Assembly: GCA_000320545.1 (NCBI GenBank) | Contig: ADNK01000041.1 | Span: 31,001-95,000, forward strand | Origin: Bigelowiella natans CCMP2755 | Taxonomy: Eukaryota > Cercozoa > Chlorarachniophyceae | Reading direction: 5' to 3' | DNA length: 64,000 nucleotides | Program-made: the position numbers and the translations under genes | Notes under the pieces: model-generated | Told to the model about the DNA's origin: nothing | Seen by the model: only the letters and a program-made list of their open reading frames with translations | Databases searched by the model: none | Part shown: positions 42,460 through 54,817 of the stretch, one piece after another | Layout: each line of letters begins with the position of its first letter | Numbering within the stretch: position 1 is the first letter of the stretch

Positions 42460-43800
42460 TCTCATGCTAATTGTAAGTGCTATGAGTTACATGTCAGGCG
42501 CAAATTTGGGATGATGTAAATTCAACATGCACGTGGTGAGGAAAATCAATGACGCCTGCATCATTGTGTGCTCTGTGTCATTCATATCTGAATCATGCTT
42601 TGCACTCGTTTTGTGGTGACTGCATGATCGATGAGTTGGCCACATCTAGCAGACATCCGAGCGCGGTGGAGCTGCGCTGACATCCTCAATGCGAGCAAGC
42701 TGAGCTACCTGAGTGCAATTGGGCGTCTGCATGCAGCACTCCTCGCCAACTCGATGCATGACCATGCGCTGCTGCAGGCTGCAAACACACATGCTAGCAT
42801 GTCTAGATGTGCTTGTCACTGTCACGTGCTTGTGTCGTGTGGCGCGCACGAGTCTAGCTAGCCAGGCGGAGTGGGCACGTTCACAAGACACGTGTCTTTT
42901 CATGCATGCATCGGATCGCACTGGCGCACGCAAACCGCTAGCCCTACTAGCCTAGCTAGCTAGAGTCGCACTAGCGCAGCAGTGCATGAACGTGGTGCGT
43001 AGCAACAGCAGCAGAAGGAAGAAGTGCGAATGACCCCGAAGAAAAATCCGCGTCACCGAGAAAAATGCATGGTAGGCCATTTTGTAGGTGATTGCGATGC
43101 ACAAAGCTAGAAAGGGTGCGAATAATTTTCAGTGGGAAAATCCAAGATCTACATTCATTTTTGTAGATCTTATTATTTAGGCAAACTATTGGGGGATTGT
43201 AAGGAGATAGCAAATTAAAGAAGACAGAGGAAGAAAAGTCGACGGGTAGTCATAAGCATTTCATGCTAAACGACAAGATATTCTAAGTTGTAGCGGAAAG
43301 ATTAGCCTTGATTTTTGTCCGTGACGGGCGCGGACGTCGAAATGGCAGTGGTTTACTCGAACAGCTGGTTGTAGTTTAGGTGGTACAGGGTATCACCAAT
43401 GACTTCAGCAAAAGAGATCAAATTAGGTGCTGTGTTATGTCGTAGTTTAAAATTATCATGTATTTTTCTATAACATATTTGTCAATAAAAGTTTCTTAAT
43501 ATTTCTGCATCATGTACTCGGATACATAATCTGTCCCACTCCTTGTCCGCCCATCCGGTGAATACAGATTTGAGGAACACATCTGAGCCATGGTCATATC
43601 TTTTCGCTGTATTACCTCAATATTCGTTGACCCGTTTCACTTTCTTCAATATCCTCGGATATTTGATTTTAATAAACATGGTTTGCATGATGGTGAATCT
43701 CATTCGGCGCTTTACAGGGAGACTTGGTAACACACGATTACAACTCGAGCTACTGTCATTTTCTGACCATATTGTTTGGAATTAATCTGAAAAGAACATC
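42460..43800. other. spacer after P4H with palindrome-rich island
   Basis: From about 42520 to 42985 lies a palindrome-rich island (CATGCTAGCATGTCTAGATG, TAGCCTAGCTAGCTAGAG). The next known gene, myosin, is on the same strand, so this is the one island that is not clearly tail-to-tail. The rest (43000-43800) may hold a small reverse-strand gene or the 5' exons of the myosin; neither is settled. Confidence 0.5.
43496..43630 (-). other. possible small reverse-strand exon
   Basis: An open reverse frame ending at a TAA at 43496-43498 reads ...NIEVIQRKDMTMAQMCSSN then LYSPDGRTRSGTDYVSEYMM. The composition looks protein-like. It is short (about 46 codons), and a second reverse frame (DVFLKSVFTGWADKEWDRL) is open over nearly the same bases. 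No family is recognised. If real it would restore strict strand alternation between P4H and myosin. Confidence 0.2.
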
Positions 43801-46800
43801 CATTGGGTTGAGGCTCCCAACAAGCTTGGTGGAAAAGTCGGTTCCATTCAATTTTACATGAGATAGATACACCAAAGAACATTCATTAATTATTTTCTCA
43901 GCCGAAAAGACGAAGTTTCGAATATGGAGGATACGTTGTTACGGCTCCGTGTACATTTTTCAACGAACAAGGAGTGTAAGTGCCTTGCCACAGTACCATC
44001 TCTCCTGCAATGCTTCCAAAGGATGACATGTTCTGCGTGGGATGTCATTAGATATCTTCCAGTCGAGGACTTGACAAAACTGCATCAAACGCTCAAAAAT
44101 ATAGAGAAGGTAGTTGATAGTACAGATATGTAGTAGCTCCGAATTAGGAAATGGCGCTTAGATTAACTCCTTTCTCAACATCATTCAACAGGAAAGGAAG
44201 GAATCCGATATTTCTGCTGAGTTGCCTGGGTAAAGCTAATTTTACGAAACTCACGTTGTGGTAGTGCCGGGGTTGTTAACTAGGGTTTATCTTTGTACTA
44301 GATGGCAAGGAAAATTCAGGATAAAATTCTCAACCTAACTTTCATATGCAGGCTCCAGTCTCTTTTTGTGGACGGCACAGCAAAAATCCAACAAGGATCC
44401 AGGGGCACTCCTGAGGTCCTAGGAAAATGTATGCCTTCTTCTCTCATTGATAGGTAATCATATTTAGCAGAAATGAACAAGATTAATCACATTGAAAACA
44501 GAAAACCGCCTGGCTGACAGCACAATCTCGTGCACACGCAACATACACACACGCTCTCTGAATATTCGTATTTGGATCTGCTTTGCAGAGACAATCTCTG
44601 TGATCTTGAGGTGCTCGAGAAGGCTGATATTTTCTATCAAATCCGCATGCGATACTACAAAAACAAAATTTACACCAATATCGGACACATCCTCGTCGCT
44701 GTGAATCCATACACTGAGCTCGACTTTGTGGAAGGCCCTTGCAAGGACTCTCCACTCGATACTCTCGGTAGGAATCCATATGAACCCTCTTTCATGTCTC
44801 ATAGCGTCTCTCTTCTTTCCTTATGGGATCCATTGTCTTCAACTGCTCACCATATTTTCCTCCTCTTCTTTTCGTCACCCCAGATGCGATCGGGATGTAT
44901 CACAAGGGCGCCTATACTAACTTCGAAGGTATTCCTCATTGTTCCGGTGTGCATGTTGGACCAAATTCTATCTATGTAATATTGATGTACATGCACATAG
45001 AGATGGCCGTGTTTTGTGGTCACCTTTTCTTCCCTCTTGCAGGGCTCCCACCGCATATTTATGCAGTTGCTGCTCGTGCGTTTGTGCAGTGTACAGACGA
45101 AAACAAGAACCAGTAAGAGAAACCCGTAGGAAATGTGATGAAGTAACTAACTCAAACGCCAGAAGTCCTTGCATTAACAGCTTTTCACTACGTGCTGTGC
45201 GTGTACAGATCGGTGATCATATCTGGCGAATCTGGCTCAGGCAAAACAGTTACAACGAAACTCGTTCTCAAATTTTTCCAAGGGGTACCTAATGATACTG
45301 ATGCTAATAGCGATGCTGGTATGATGGTGTGATGATAACGATAACATGGGTGATTCAACAGCATATTGGGCATTCGCGATGATGATATTGATCATTGATT
45401 GTGTTAGACTTTAGTGAGGAACTCATCGAACAATAGCAGTATACTGTGCGATTTGCAGTTGGACTTTTGAGTTTATGCTCTGTATATGCGCAGATATCAT
45501 CCAAAAACGCAGCTAAAGAGCTGTTCACTAATGAAGACGATAGTAAAGAAGGCGCAATGGTGACTAATTTTGTTGTTTTTGCTTGCGCTATGATTTTCAT
45601 CTTCTTTAGTTTGGATTCGTCCTCATCACCGTGAGAGACATGCCTTCTTCGTTTCCTTATTCTGCCCCCCCCTCATCCTATTCCTTGACTACATATTCTC
45701 CAGTCAATCGAGGAGAAGATCGCATCTACAAATCCAATCCTGGAGTCGTTTGGAAACGCAAAGACGCTGCGCAACAACAACTCGTCGCGCTTCGGGAAAT
45801 GGTGATAGCATTAATTTCAGAATACGTCAAACAAAAAAACAAAAAAATATTAAGAGCACTCCGCTGCAATAGTATCTTACTGCTGCTTTACCCTATATCC
45901 TCCCTAAGGATGGAGTTGCTTATGCATGGGGGTAAAATCCTCGGAGCGAACATTGAGGAGTATCTTCTCGAGAAATCCCGTATTGTGGCTCCAGGTAGGC
46001 CAATCGACGTTGTAGTATGAGAAGTGGCAGTGGGTAGGGTAAGTAGGAGATGGTAGTTGCCATCATTACATTTTTTAATGTACATATCCTCCATCGTTCC
46101 CCCCTTAACCCAACCTCCCTCCCTCATCAGGCAAAGGCGAGCGCAACTACCACATCTTCTACATGGTGTGCGAGTACCTACACCGGCTCGATCAAGGCGA
46201 GATGGAGGGCGATGATGATGGCGGGGGGGGAGGAGATGAGTACAGCGACGTACGAGAGAGTTTGCTCGAGATGGGAGGAGATAGAGAAAAACTAGGCTAC
46301 AGCCTTGGGGACTACAAGAAAGGCATCGTAGAGTACTTAAAACCTTCCAAGGGCAATGACGACAAACCATCTCCTGTTTATTATCATGCGGACGGGTGGG
46401 ATGACGCTGGCATGTTTCAGGAGGTTTTGCATGGCCTCAAGGTACAAGCACATCCTTATACTCATCCTAATCGATTCTAAGTTGCTTCTCAACCTTTTTC
46501 GTTTTCGTCTGGTCTCCTCATCCTCACCCTCCTCCTCCTCCTCCTCCTCCTCCTCTTCCCACCTTCATGTGTCATGTACATCATTCGTCAGTCAACTGGA
46601 TTGTGGAGGTTCCATAAGGATATCCTGGCTGTAGTTTGCTGCGTGCTCCATCTAGGCAACATCGTATTTGAAGGTAGGTGTTGCTGCAATTATCATCATC
46701 GGAACCAACGTGTCTGTTTGGCTATCTCTCTGTCTATGCGCGGGGAGGAGGAGGAGGAGGCACAGTAGTAGCACTGGAGATAGGCCGAGTAGAGAACTAT

Positions 46801-46827
46801 TGCGCACACTTCATACGAAGAGGGCTG

Positions 46828-46868
<41 letters not shown>

Positions 46869-47659
46869 TCTGTTTTCTCTTTCTCTATCTTGTATGTATG
46901 CGCATGTAGGCGACACTGACAGCTCCATCGTGAGTGAGAAATCATTGCCAATCGTCAGGCACTGTGCTAAGCTCCTGAACACTGATCATGTAGTAGCTAC
47001 CTATACACACCCCAATACCCTCTCCTACGTTGCCCATGGTCCACTTCACGATATCTCTAAAACTTGATATAGAAACATCTTTATCCTATGGAAACCTAAA
47101 CTCTCTCTCTCACTCACTCACACACTCTATTCCGACTCCTCACTACTTTTACACACTAATAGAAAGCACTTGCTGACGCATTGACGACGAATTATGCGAC
47201 CATAAAAGGCGAGTTGATAAAGGTTGTAGAGGTGGTGGTTGGTGTGTGCTCCCTGCTAATGTGACAAAATCAATGAACTTGCCAGAGAAAACTTCCAGGC
47301 TTTCCTCATAGTCATTAATAAAAGCAATGACTGATGAAATAATCCGCAAATTCGCAAATTTTCTCCTTAAAAACATAACAAGAGAACAAGAGCCTCTCCT
47401 TCTTGTCCCCCCTTACGTTTGCAGAAGACGCAAGGAAAAGCCAAGAGTGAAATGTCACGTGACGCCCTCGCAAAGGCCCTCTACCATTCGCTCTTCTCAT
47501 GGCTGGTGGCACGGCTATCCCGCAGCCTCCACCCCCCCGGAGACCTCGATCTCTACAACCACGTCGGGGTGGGTACTGCTACCTACAATTGCTATTATCG
47601 CGTATGTAAGGAGTGTGATGCTTATTGTATGCCTCCTGCCTCATCCTAGTTCTCCTATT

Positions 47660-47695
<36 letters not shown>

Positions 47696-48437
47696 TTTCT
47701 CTTTTCCTTGCTTCGACTAGGTCTTAGATATCTTTGGTTTCGAGGATTTTCTCGATGAGAATTATTTCGAGCAGCTGTGCATCAACTATGCTAATGAGCG
47801 CCTTCAGAAGAACTTCAACACACACGTCTTCGGTAAGACCCAGCAGCCTGAGTTCTCGCCGTTAGTGTGGCGGATTATTAAAATTTGTAACCGACGCATA
47901 CGGCCGATATTACACATTAAATATACAATCGAAGAACAGGTTGCAACGATGGCCTCTGCATCTGACCCTCCTCCTCCTCCTCCTCCTCCTCCTCCTCCTT
48001 CTCCAACTACTACTGCTGCTACATACTACTACTTTCAGAGGAGGAACTAAAGCTTTATAAGGCAGAGAACGTGCCAGAAGATTTGCTGAGGCGTATAGCC
48101 GTGGACAGCCCTAACAACAAGCGCACGTGTGATTTGCTCAAAAAGATGACAGAGATTCTCAACGAGTGCTCTAACAGGAACCCAATGCCAGATCTTCGCG
48201 AATGTTTCATCTCCGGGAAGCTCGACGAGAGCTTCGGATATTCCAGCGATGAGGGTAAATCCGCTGCGCCATTCGAACTGAGCTCCTTCCGTGAGTTCTT
48301 CGTTATCAACCACTACGCTGGGCGTGTCGAGTATCGCTATGAGGACATGCTGGCACGCAACAACGACGAGCTGAAGCTGTCTCTACGGAGGGCTGCCCAA
48401 GCGTCGAAATCGAGGTTTGATGCTAGTGGTAGTAGTT

Positions 48438-48468
<31 letters not shown>

Positions 48469-51400
48469 AGGTGGTGCTGGTGCCACCGCCACTTCGAAAT
48501 CAGATATAGTGAGAGCGTGGACGATGATTGATTGCTGTTTCATAGCTACCTTCTTTTAATATCTCATACCCGAACCGCTACTACTACTACTGCTACTGCT
48601 ACTACCATTAGTGCTTCTACTACTACTCCTACTCAAACTACAACTACTCCACACCATCAGATTTGTCTCTCAGCTGCTGGGCGACCGCGGAAGAGATTCT
48701 TCATTATCCGCCAGCAAGAAAAGACAGAAGAAAAAGAAGCAGCCGCAGCAGCGCGGCAAGAAAAACAGCTCCATTATCTCGTCGTTCAGCAACTCACTAA
48801 AGAAGCTCTTCGCCAAGCTGAGCAACGCCCAGCTACACTATGTGCGTTGTCTGAAACCCAACTCCCTGAAACGCGCGGGCCTTTTCCAAACCTCCAAGGT
48901 TCTGGAGCAGATGAAGTGTGCAGGGCTGTTTGATGCTGTCAAAATCCGCAAGAATGGGTTTCCTTTCCGCGTCCCCATTGCTAAATTCCTTAGAAACTAT
49001 GGATCAGTAGTCGCCGTGAGCACAGACGAGCAAGAAGAGAAACATGGGAACAAAGCAACTACCGCACTGAAGACAGGAGGGGAGAATGAAGGAGGAAGTA
49101 GTCGGCAAAAGCACGATTGGGAGGAGGAGGAGGAGGAGAAGGAGAAGCACATATCCCGCGCAAAGATGCTGATTCAGAAGATTGGCGCTGCTGCTGTTCA
49201 GGGAAAGCAGAAGCAGTGGTCCATCCTAGATGTCAAGCAGGGCCATGTGTTTGTTGGAACAACATCTGTGCTGATGCACACCGAGTACTGGAATGCTCTC
49301 AATGCTCTGAGACAGGAGAAAATGAAGGAGCGGTTTGTAGAGGCGATAGAATCACGCGCCATCCCGAAGTTGGAAGCCGTCGTTCGCAAGGCCATGGAGC
49401 TCGATATGCACTTTGCCGAAGCAGTATCTGCCAGGCGCATGCTGGAGTTCTTGCGTCGTGAGGAGTACTGCATCCTGACAGAGATACCCAACCTTCTCAA
49501 GCTGGTCGACGTGAACTTCTTCGTCTCTGAACGCGCCGGGATGAAGGATGCGTTGACGGTGAGCATGGCGCCCATATCGAGCTACTTGCATGCCAACACG
49601 CTCGAAAGCTACTTCGCGACCGGTGGCAAGAAGCTGCAGGCGGCCTGGCAGGTGCTCAAGTCTCATGAAACAACGCTCCGTGGCTTCGGAGAATTCGAGA
49701 AGCGCGTGAGCAAGGTAGTCAATAGAAGGCAGGAGACGCAGATAACGTCTATGGCTACTCTCGGTGCGGAGCTCGATGACATTATCCAGACCGCTGGGAA
49801 TCTACCCCCTCGCTTGCAGGAGAAGATCGCTGACAATATCGAAGCCGCGAAGCGTCTTCGCGCCTACCTTGAGAAGTGCAGGGAGCTGATCACCAAGCTG
49901 CAGGACGGTAGCGAGAAGGCTTACGACCTGATTGACGATGTTGTCGAAACGCCGGAGGATCTTGAAGCGATTCTGATTGCCACTGACGCACTCACCGCTG
50001 TGGAGGACATGCTCAACGGACTAGCGCGAGAGCCTTTTGCGCAAATGGTGAGCCTGCGGGAACTTGACAAGGCCATCGTCGCCATTACCCGTGAGAACGG
50101 ATACATGAAAATGAAAATCCACTGCATCAGGAACATCAACACCCTCCTCCAGGAAGTCAAGCGCCTCTCCTCCAGTGACAATCGGTAGGTCATTATGACA
50201 GCGTATCGAATATTTGTGGTACTTATCGAACAACAGGTGTCGTAGCTGTAGCTCTCTCTCTCTCTCTCTCTCTCTCTTTGTGTTTGTGTGTGTGTGTGTG
50301 TGTGTACGCATCGATTTCTATCTCTCCATCTCTTTCCTCTGTTATTGGTTGCCAGAGGGTAGCTCTGTTTGCCGCCCTCCTCACCTCCCACCACAGACTT
50401 GATGATCTACTTTGTGCTGCAGCTGCTGTCGTTTCCGGAATAGCTAACAACAATACTGCGCATGTCGCTACACTCGCAGGTACTTCGAGTCAATGAGTGA
50501 CGAGACACTGCGGCGTGTTCTTGAGGTGAAGGTGGACATCGAGGAGATGCGCGGCGCGGGTAAGCTAGAGCGTGGAGTCAATGCGTGCGCAGTGAAAGCC
50601 GTACGGAGGTGGGCTCGAGAGTGGATATCTCACTCTGCCACTGCGAGCATGAGCGAGAGTGCGGAGGATGGTGATGATGACATCCCGGCTAATATCCGTC
50701 ACTTGCAAGGCTTCAAGGCGTGGTTGCTTAACCTGAACCTACCGAAGGATTTTGGAATCGCCGAGGTAGTTCAGGATGCCGATGCGAAGATCGGCGAGCT
50801 CACAAAGCATTGTAGGAGGGTGATCGTAGGGAAGAAGAAGAAGAAGAAGAAGCTGGGAGGAGCAGGAAAGAGAAGGGGGACAGTAACGGTCATCGGCGGA
50901 GAGGAAAAGCACGGGGGGGTGAAAAAGCTTGAGACTGATGACAACAAGGGCGACGACGATCTGTATGTCCCCAGTCCTCGGCGCGGCAAGAATAAGACTA
51001 TCGTTGTACCACTAACACGCACTTCTTCGCAAATCTTCGGCGAACAGAAAAGCGCCCTGCACAACGACCGTCGCCATCGCTTGCAGGATCAGGTAAGATG
51101 GGAGCCGATTATTGTGTGAATGCGGATGATGACTGCGTTTTCCCGATAGTATGATGTTGCAGTGCAGAAACACCTAAATGTTGCGTCCTCGCATGATAAT
51201 TATGACGAATGGTTTTCGGAGGGAATTAGTTCTGGATACATGCAAAACCCCACGCCGTACATGCGGGAACACGTTGAAATTTGGCCATGTTTTGCCTTCC
51301 TCATAAAAAGGCCGACAAGCTGGTAAAACAGCTTCTTCCGATCCAGAGAGAATTGGAGCTGACGGCGGTGCGTCTGGACCAAATCGATGCCGAAGAAAAT

Positions 51401-52294
51401 GACAATCCGCAGCTCCTCAACTCTAAGCGTCACCTTCCTATGTCGAGAATCTACATCCGTGCGATGCGAAACGCACTTAACGAGGGAGATATTCAGGTGT
51501 GTGTGTGGGAGGGGGGGACGGGGGTGAGGATCGTGGGCGTTTATGTTGTATGGAAGAAAATGCTTTCAAGTACATATTTTGCAGCACTAAATAAGTTGAG
51601 AATACATTAAGGCTATGTTTGAAATAAGAAACATCAGTTCGACTACATGCACACGATAGATACAGGCGCGTACAGCTCTCATCCACATTTTCTCCTGTTT
51701 CCGAAAAAAGCATCATCGTTTGTTCCGTGAAACAGACTCGTCACTATGATACTTTTTTCTCAGGACATGTCGGACATTTACAAGCAGCTGCGAGCACTGA
51801 AAACAAGGATCCCTGCAGACATCGAGACTCCCGCATCTTTAGTGTACGCAAGGCTGTCTAAATTCGGATCGGGATCAGATAGAAAACAGATGGATGCTGC
51901 TGTAGGTGATGCGTACCGCGATTTGTACATGTATTTCCGCAAGGTTGGTATGCAGCACATAGCTCTCAAATATTGCTGTCTTTATCGGGAAGCACATCGT
52001 GCTGTTTTTGGTGACACGGACAGGATGCACAGCAACGAATACCAAATAAGTACAGAAAACAGTCTTTCCAAAACTAGAGGGCATCAAAGATCGGCGGCGT
52101 ATCACTTTGATGATGACAGTGACGATGAGAAGAAGGTATCTGAACGCTCACTTTCCTCTGAGCACAATGATGGTGCAGAAAGTACCCGGGAAACGAAGAA
52201 GAAGACGAAGAAGAAGAAGAAGAAGAAGAAGAGTAAAGGTGAGAAAGGCAAATTCATAGGCTTGACCCTCAGTCGTATTCTTCGTCGTCGTTGA
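43801..52294 (+). CDS. divergent unconventional myosin heavy chain
   Basis: Actin-based motor. The motor shows [15 protein letters not shown] (44660-44715), P-loop GESGSGKT (exon 45209-45284), switch [10 protein letters not shown] (45773-45800), [15 protein letters not shown] (46157-46201), [14 protein letters not shown], switch [10 protein letters not shown] (47729-47752) with [17 protein letters not shown], and [13 protein letters not shown] (48826-48864). Loop 2 is greatly enlarged, with a Ser run encoded by a TAG/AGT repeat (48424-48472) and Lys-rich QKKKKQ. A Gly/Glu-rich insertion (49040-49150) sits before the relay/converter end ([17 protein letters not shown]). I see no IQ motif and no known tail domain: the tail is predicted helical (49300-50190), then Lys/Asp-rich, ending in a poly-Lys run and LSRILRRR. 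The 5' end is uncertain; the earliest exons I can chain are [12 protein letters not shown] (about 43801) and [13 protein letters not shown] (43902). The border near 51250 is also unresolved. Confidence 0.85.
47661..47695. repeat. CT tract at a myosin intron acceptor
   Basis: CT repeat followed by CCCTCTTTCTCTTTTCC and the acceptor CGACTAG before the switch II exon. A similar tract at 46829-46865 precedes the acceptor of the exon starting near 46911. Confidence 0.9.
48424..48472. repeat. coding AGT repeat in myosin loop 2
   Basis: Trinucleotide array translated as a Ser run (with one Cys) between the upper and lower 50-kDa parts of the myosin motor, followed by GGGAGAT. Confidence 0.85.
50250..50305. 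repeat. compound CT/TG microsatellite in myosin intron
   Basis: CT repeat followed by GT repeat in the intron after the large myosin exon ending at about 50185. Confidence 0.9.
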
Positions 52295-53962
52295 CAGCAT
52301 AGTGAGAGTTACTTCCTAGTTCCTTGTTGGCCAAGAGTTGCACATCCACTTGGTCGTGTTGCAACAGTTTAGAATTGTCCAGATTTTTATATTTTGAGTT
52401 GATCCTCATCAACTCTGAGTACAAATTCAACTACTCTAGAACTGTTGATGCTTTTCTGACTTGTACCTCAACGTAAGAGATCAATTTTGTCTTTCTAGTT
52501 GTGCGAATGAGATGGAGCTTAGGTGTTTGTTCTAGGTGTTAGTCTTGCTAGCTTGTCTAGATCTAGAGATATGCATGACTCGCAGCTCGTGGCATGCTAG
52601 CATGCTCCGCTACATCTACTCGTTCATTTAGTGGCAAAAATGCAGCACAAATCGAGCATTATCTATATCTGCGATCGCAACAGCAAATCGATGTCTTGAG
52701 ATGTTGGAAACTGGCCAAGTGAATCAATTGATCTTGTTGCACGATCAATGTTTGCATTTGTGTTTGCATGCTGCAGGTTGTCCTCAACGTGACGCTAGAA
52801 CGTGCAGCTGTGCCTACTTGCCATTGCGATCAACACGTGCAATTGATGCACACAAGACGCCTTCTTCTTGCATTGATCGATTTGCAACTAGCGCTAGCTA
52901 GTCTAGATCACAGCGTCGCTGCCATGCTAGCATGCGAGCATGCTGCACGTTTTGTTGACGTTCTGGCAGCGTCAGTGCTAGCTAGCTAGAGTGGAGCTGC
53001 ATGTAGCTACAGATGAGGCGTGCATGCACGCGCACGCTAGCACGCGCACATGACGACATCTGGACATCTGTCTCGATCTAGCCATGACACCTGCCTAGAT
53101 GCGGCATTGTTAGCTGCACATGAATGGATTCGATGGCCGATCAGCGCTGTAGCTGCTGCATTGCACAGCTCTAGAACTTCATGCACAAGCTAGCAAGCCA
53201 TGGCTAGCTAGCAACAAGGATGGCCATTGAACAAATTCAATTGATCAATTCCATCCGTCTTGCATGATCTGCATCAGAAGCTACATGCTAGCTAGCATGC
53301 ACATGCGGCGTCATGAGACAGCTAGCAAGCTAATGAATGATGAGCATGACATGACGACTAGATGACATCAAGACAGCTACTACGCTAGTACGCTAGCACG
53401 ATCTTGTAGCTGCTCTGCAATGTGGCTAGCTAGCAATCCATCATCTGTCCATCAAGCTAGCTAGCTAGCTAGACTTAGACACAGCGCAGCAGGCTAGCAG
53501 GCTGGCGACCACATTGCACCAACAAAGATGCGATCGCGAGATGCTAGCTAGCTAGGATGCAAAATGCCATCTAGCTAGCCGTGCTGCATGCTGGCATGCA
53601 AGCATGTCTAGATGTGGTGACATTATACGTGCTAGCGTGGTGGTGTGCAGCTACGAACATCTTCATTTTACTCACCACGAAGCGCATGCGATGCGTGTGT
53701 GAAACGCAAATCAATGCATTGTCACAAACAAAAAAAATGCTGCGCCACTAAAAACACATCCGCAGTGCTGTAGTCTAGTAGTGCTGAGCATGCTAGCACT
53801 AGAGCATGCAATGTTGACATTTAGTCGCTAACAATCTGGACACACATAGATGTACGCCACTTGTTGGTAATCAGGTTCATCTTGTCAATAAATTTAATTG
53901 TTATATAATTCTAAAAAGTTTCCTGTGTCCGAAATCTACCTTCGAACAGTTAATGTCGATAC
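52295..53962. other. tail-to-tail spacer with the densest palindrome-rich island
   Basis: 1.67 kb between the myosin (+) and Zn2Cys6 factor (-) 3' ends. From about 52540 to 53830 it is saturated with GCTAGC (at least fifteen copies by eye), CATGCTAGCATG, TGCATGCA and TCTAGA. A run AGCTAGCTAGCTAGCTAG lies near 53455. The weak reading frames at 52701-52989 are not supported as genes. Confidence 0.65.
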
Positions 53963-54817
53963 TTAGGCATGAAGTTTCCTTTTTCTATTTTCAATCAATT
54001 TCGTCTTGTGGCGTTTAGGTTTTGTACGACAATGTCCAGGATGTTTATAAGGACGGAGACAGCCAGCTGTCCGCGTACACTCTTTTCCTGCATGCTTGTT
54101 ATCTAAGTCTGCTAACCTTTTTTTTACGGCAGGTTTCAAGCGGACTTGAACTCTCCTGGCTTTTGCTTCGGTGTATACACATTCCCTCCCTAGTTTCTTG
54201 CACAACGAACAAGGTTTCCCGGCATCGCATTTAGTTTTGCGAGAGTGGCAAGAATCACAGGCCATTCGTGCTCTTCTTCTTCGCTTTGGTTTGTGCATAT
54301 TAGATACCTCCCCAGAATCTAGGCTCGGAAGTGTTTTTTGAGGCGATATGTCGTCCTTGAGAAGAATAGAAGGGGAAACTTCTCGAAATGATAATTCTTT
54401 TACAAATGTCGGTTGAGCGCGTACCAACGCGTTGCTACCTAGGTTAAGAGGAGGTGGTGCATTCTGATTCAAGTCTTCCAAATTTATCGTCAAAGGTGGA
54501 GATCCAAGGGCAGCGAGATTCAATGCAGCCAAAATCGTCTCATTTACATCTCTAGAATCTGATTTTGAGCTGTTTGAGTTATCTCCTTTCTCTAGGTGGT
54601 AGGAATCGTTCGATCCAAATAATCGAGAAAATAGTTCGTCTTGATTGTCGGCCAAAAGGTCGGATTTCAGGACTTCATCTTTCTTTTTGTTACTGATTGC
54701 CTCGTCGGGGCACTCGTAGAAGCCGTTAACCCACGATTTTCCTCCAAGTAGGTGATCTATCTCCAGGCAGCCCTTCGAAGGTGAAGGGAGGTCCAGGAAG
54801 GAAGATAGCGGATCCAT
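53963..54817 (-). CDS. Zn2Cys6 (Gal4-type) transcription factor
   Basis: Single exon, 284 residues. The zinc binuclear cluster has perfect spacing: C-x2-C-x6-C-x5-C-x2-C-x6-C in CDSCHSRKTKCDAGKPCSLC followed by KKLGREC. A basic stretch (KPKRRRRARMA) lies just before it. This DNA-binding fold is characteristic of fungi and rare in other eukaryotes. C-terminal to it is a second Cys/His segment (CTRTAGCLRPYKHPGHC) and a very basic tail, which may form another small zinc site or nuclear signal. The N-terminal 150 residues are acidic, Ser/Asn-rich and probably an activation region. It is the only intronless gene of this size here. Targets unknown. Confidence 0.85.
   Translation of the reverse strand: MDPLSSFLDLPSPSKGCLEIDHLLGGKSWVNGFYECPDEAISNKKKDEVLKSDLLADNQDELFSRLFGSNDSYHLEKGDNSNSSKSDSRDVNETILAALNLAALGSPPLTINLEDLNQNAPPPLNLGSNALVRAQPTFVKELSFREVSPSILLKDDISPQKTLPSLDSGEVSNMHKPKRRRRARMACDSCHSRKTKCDAGKPCSLCKKLGRECVYTEAKARRVQVRLKPAVKKRLADLDNKHAGKECTRTAGCLRPYKHPGHCRTKPKRHKTKLIENRKRKLHA

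Noticed and set aside
43976-43993. An 18-nt GT-AG segment resembling the tiny introns of chlorarachniophyte nucleomorphs.
   Set aside because: The same donor pairs in frame with an acceptor at 44051 to make a 76-nt intron and a better protein, and everything else here is nuclear in character.
52701-52989. Forward frames within the densest island.
   Set aside because: Composition follows the palindromic words rather than protein-like codon use.
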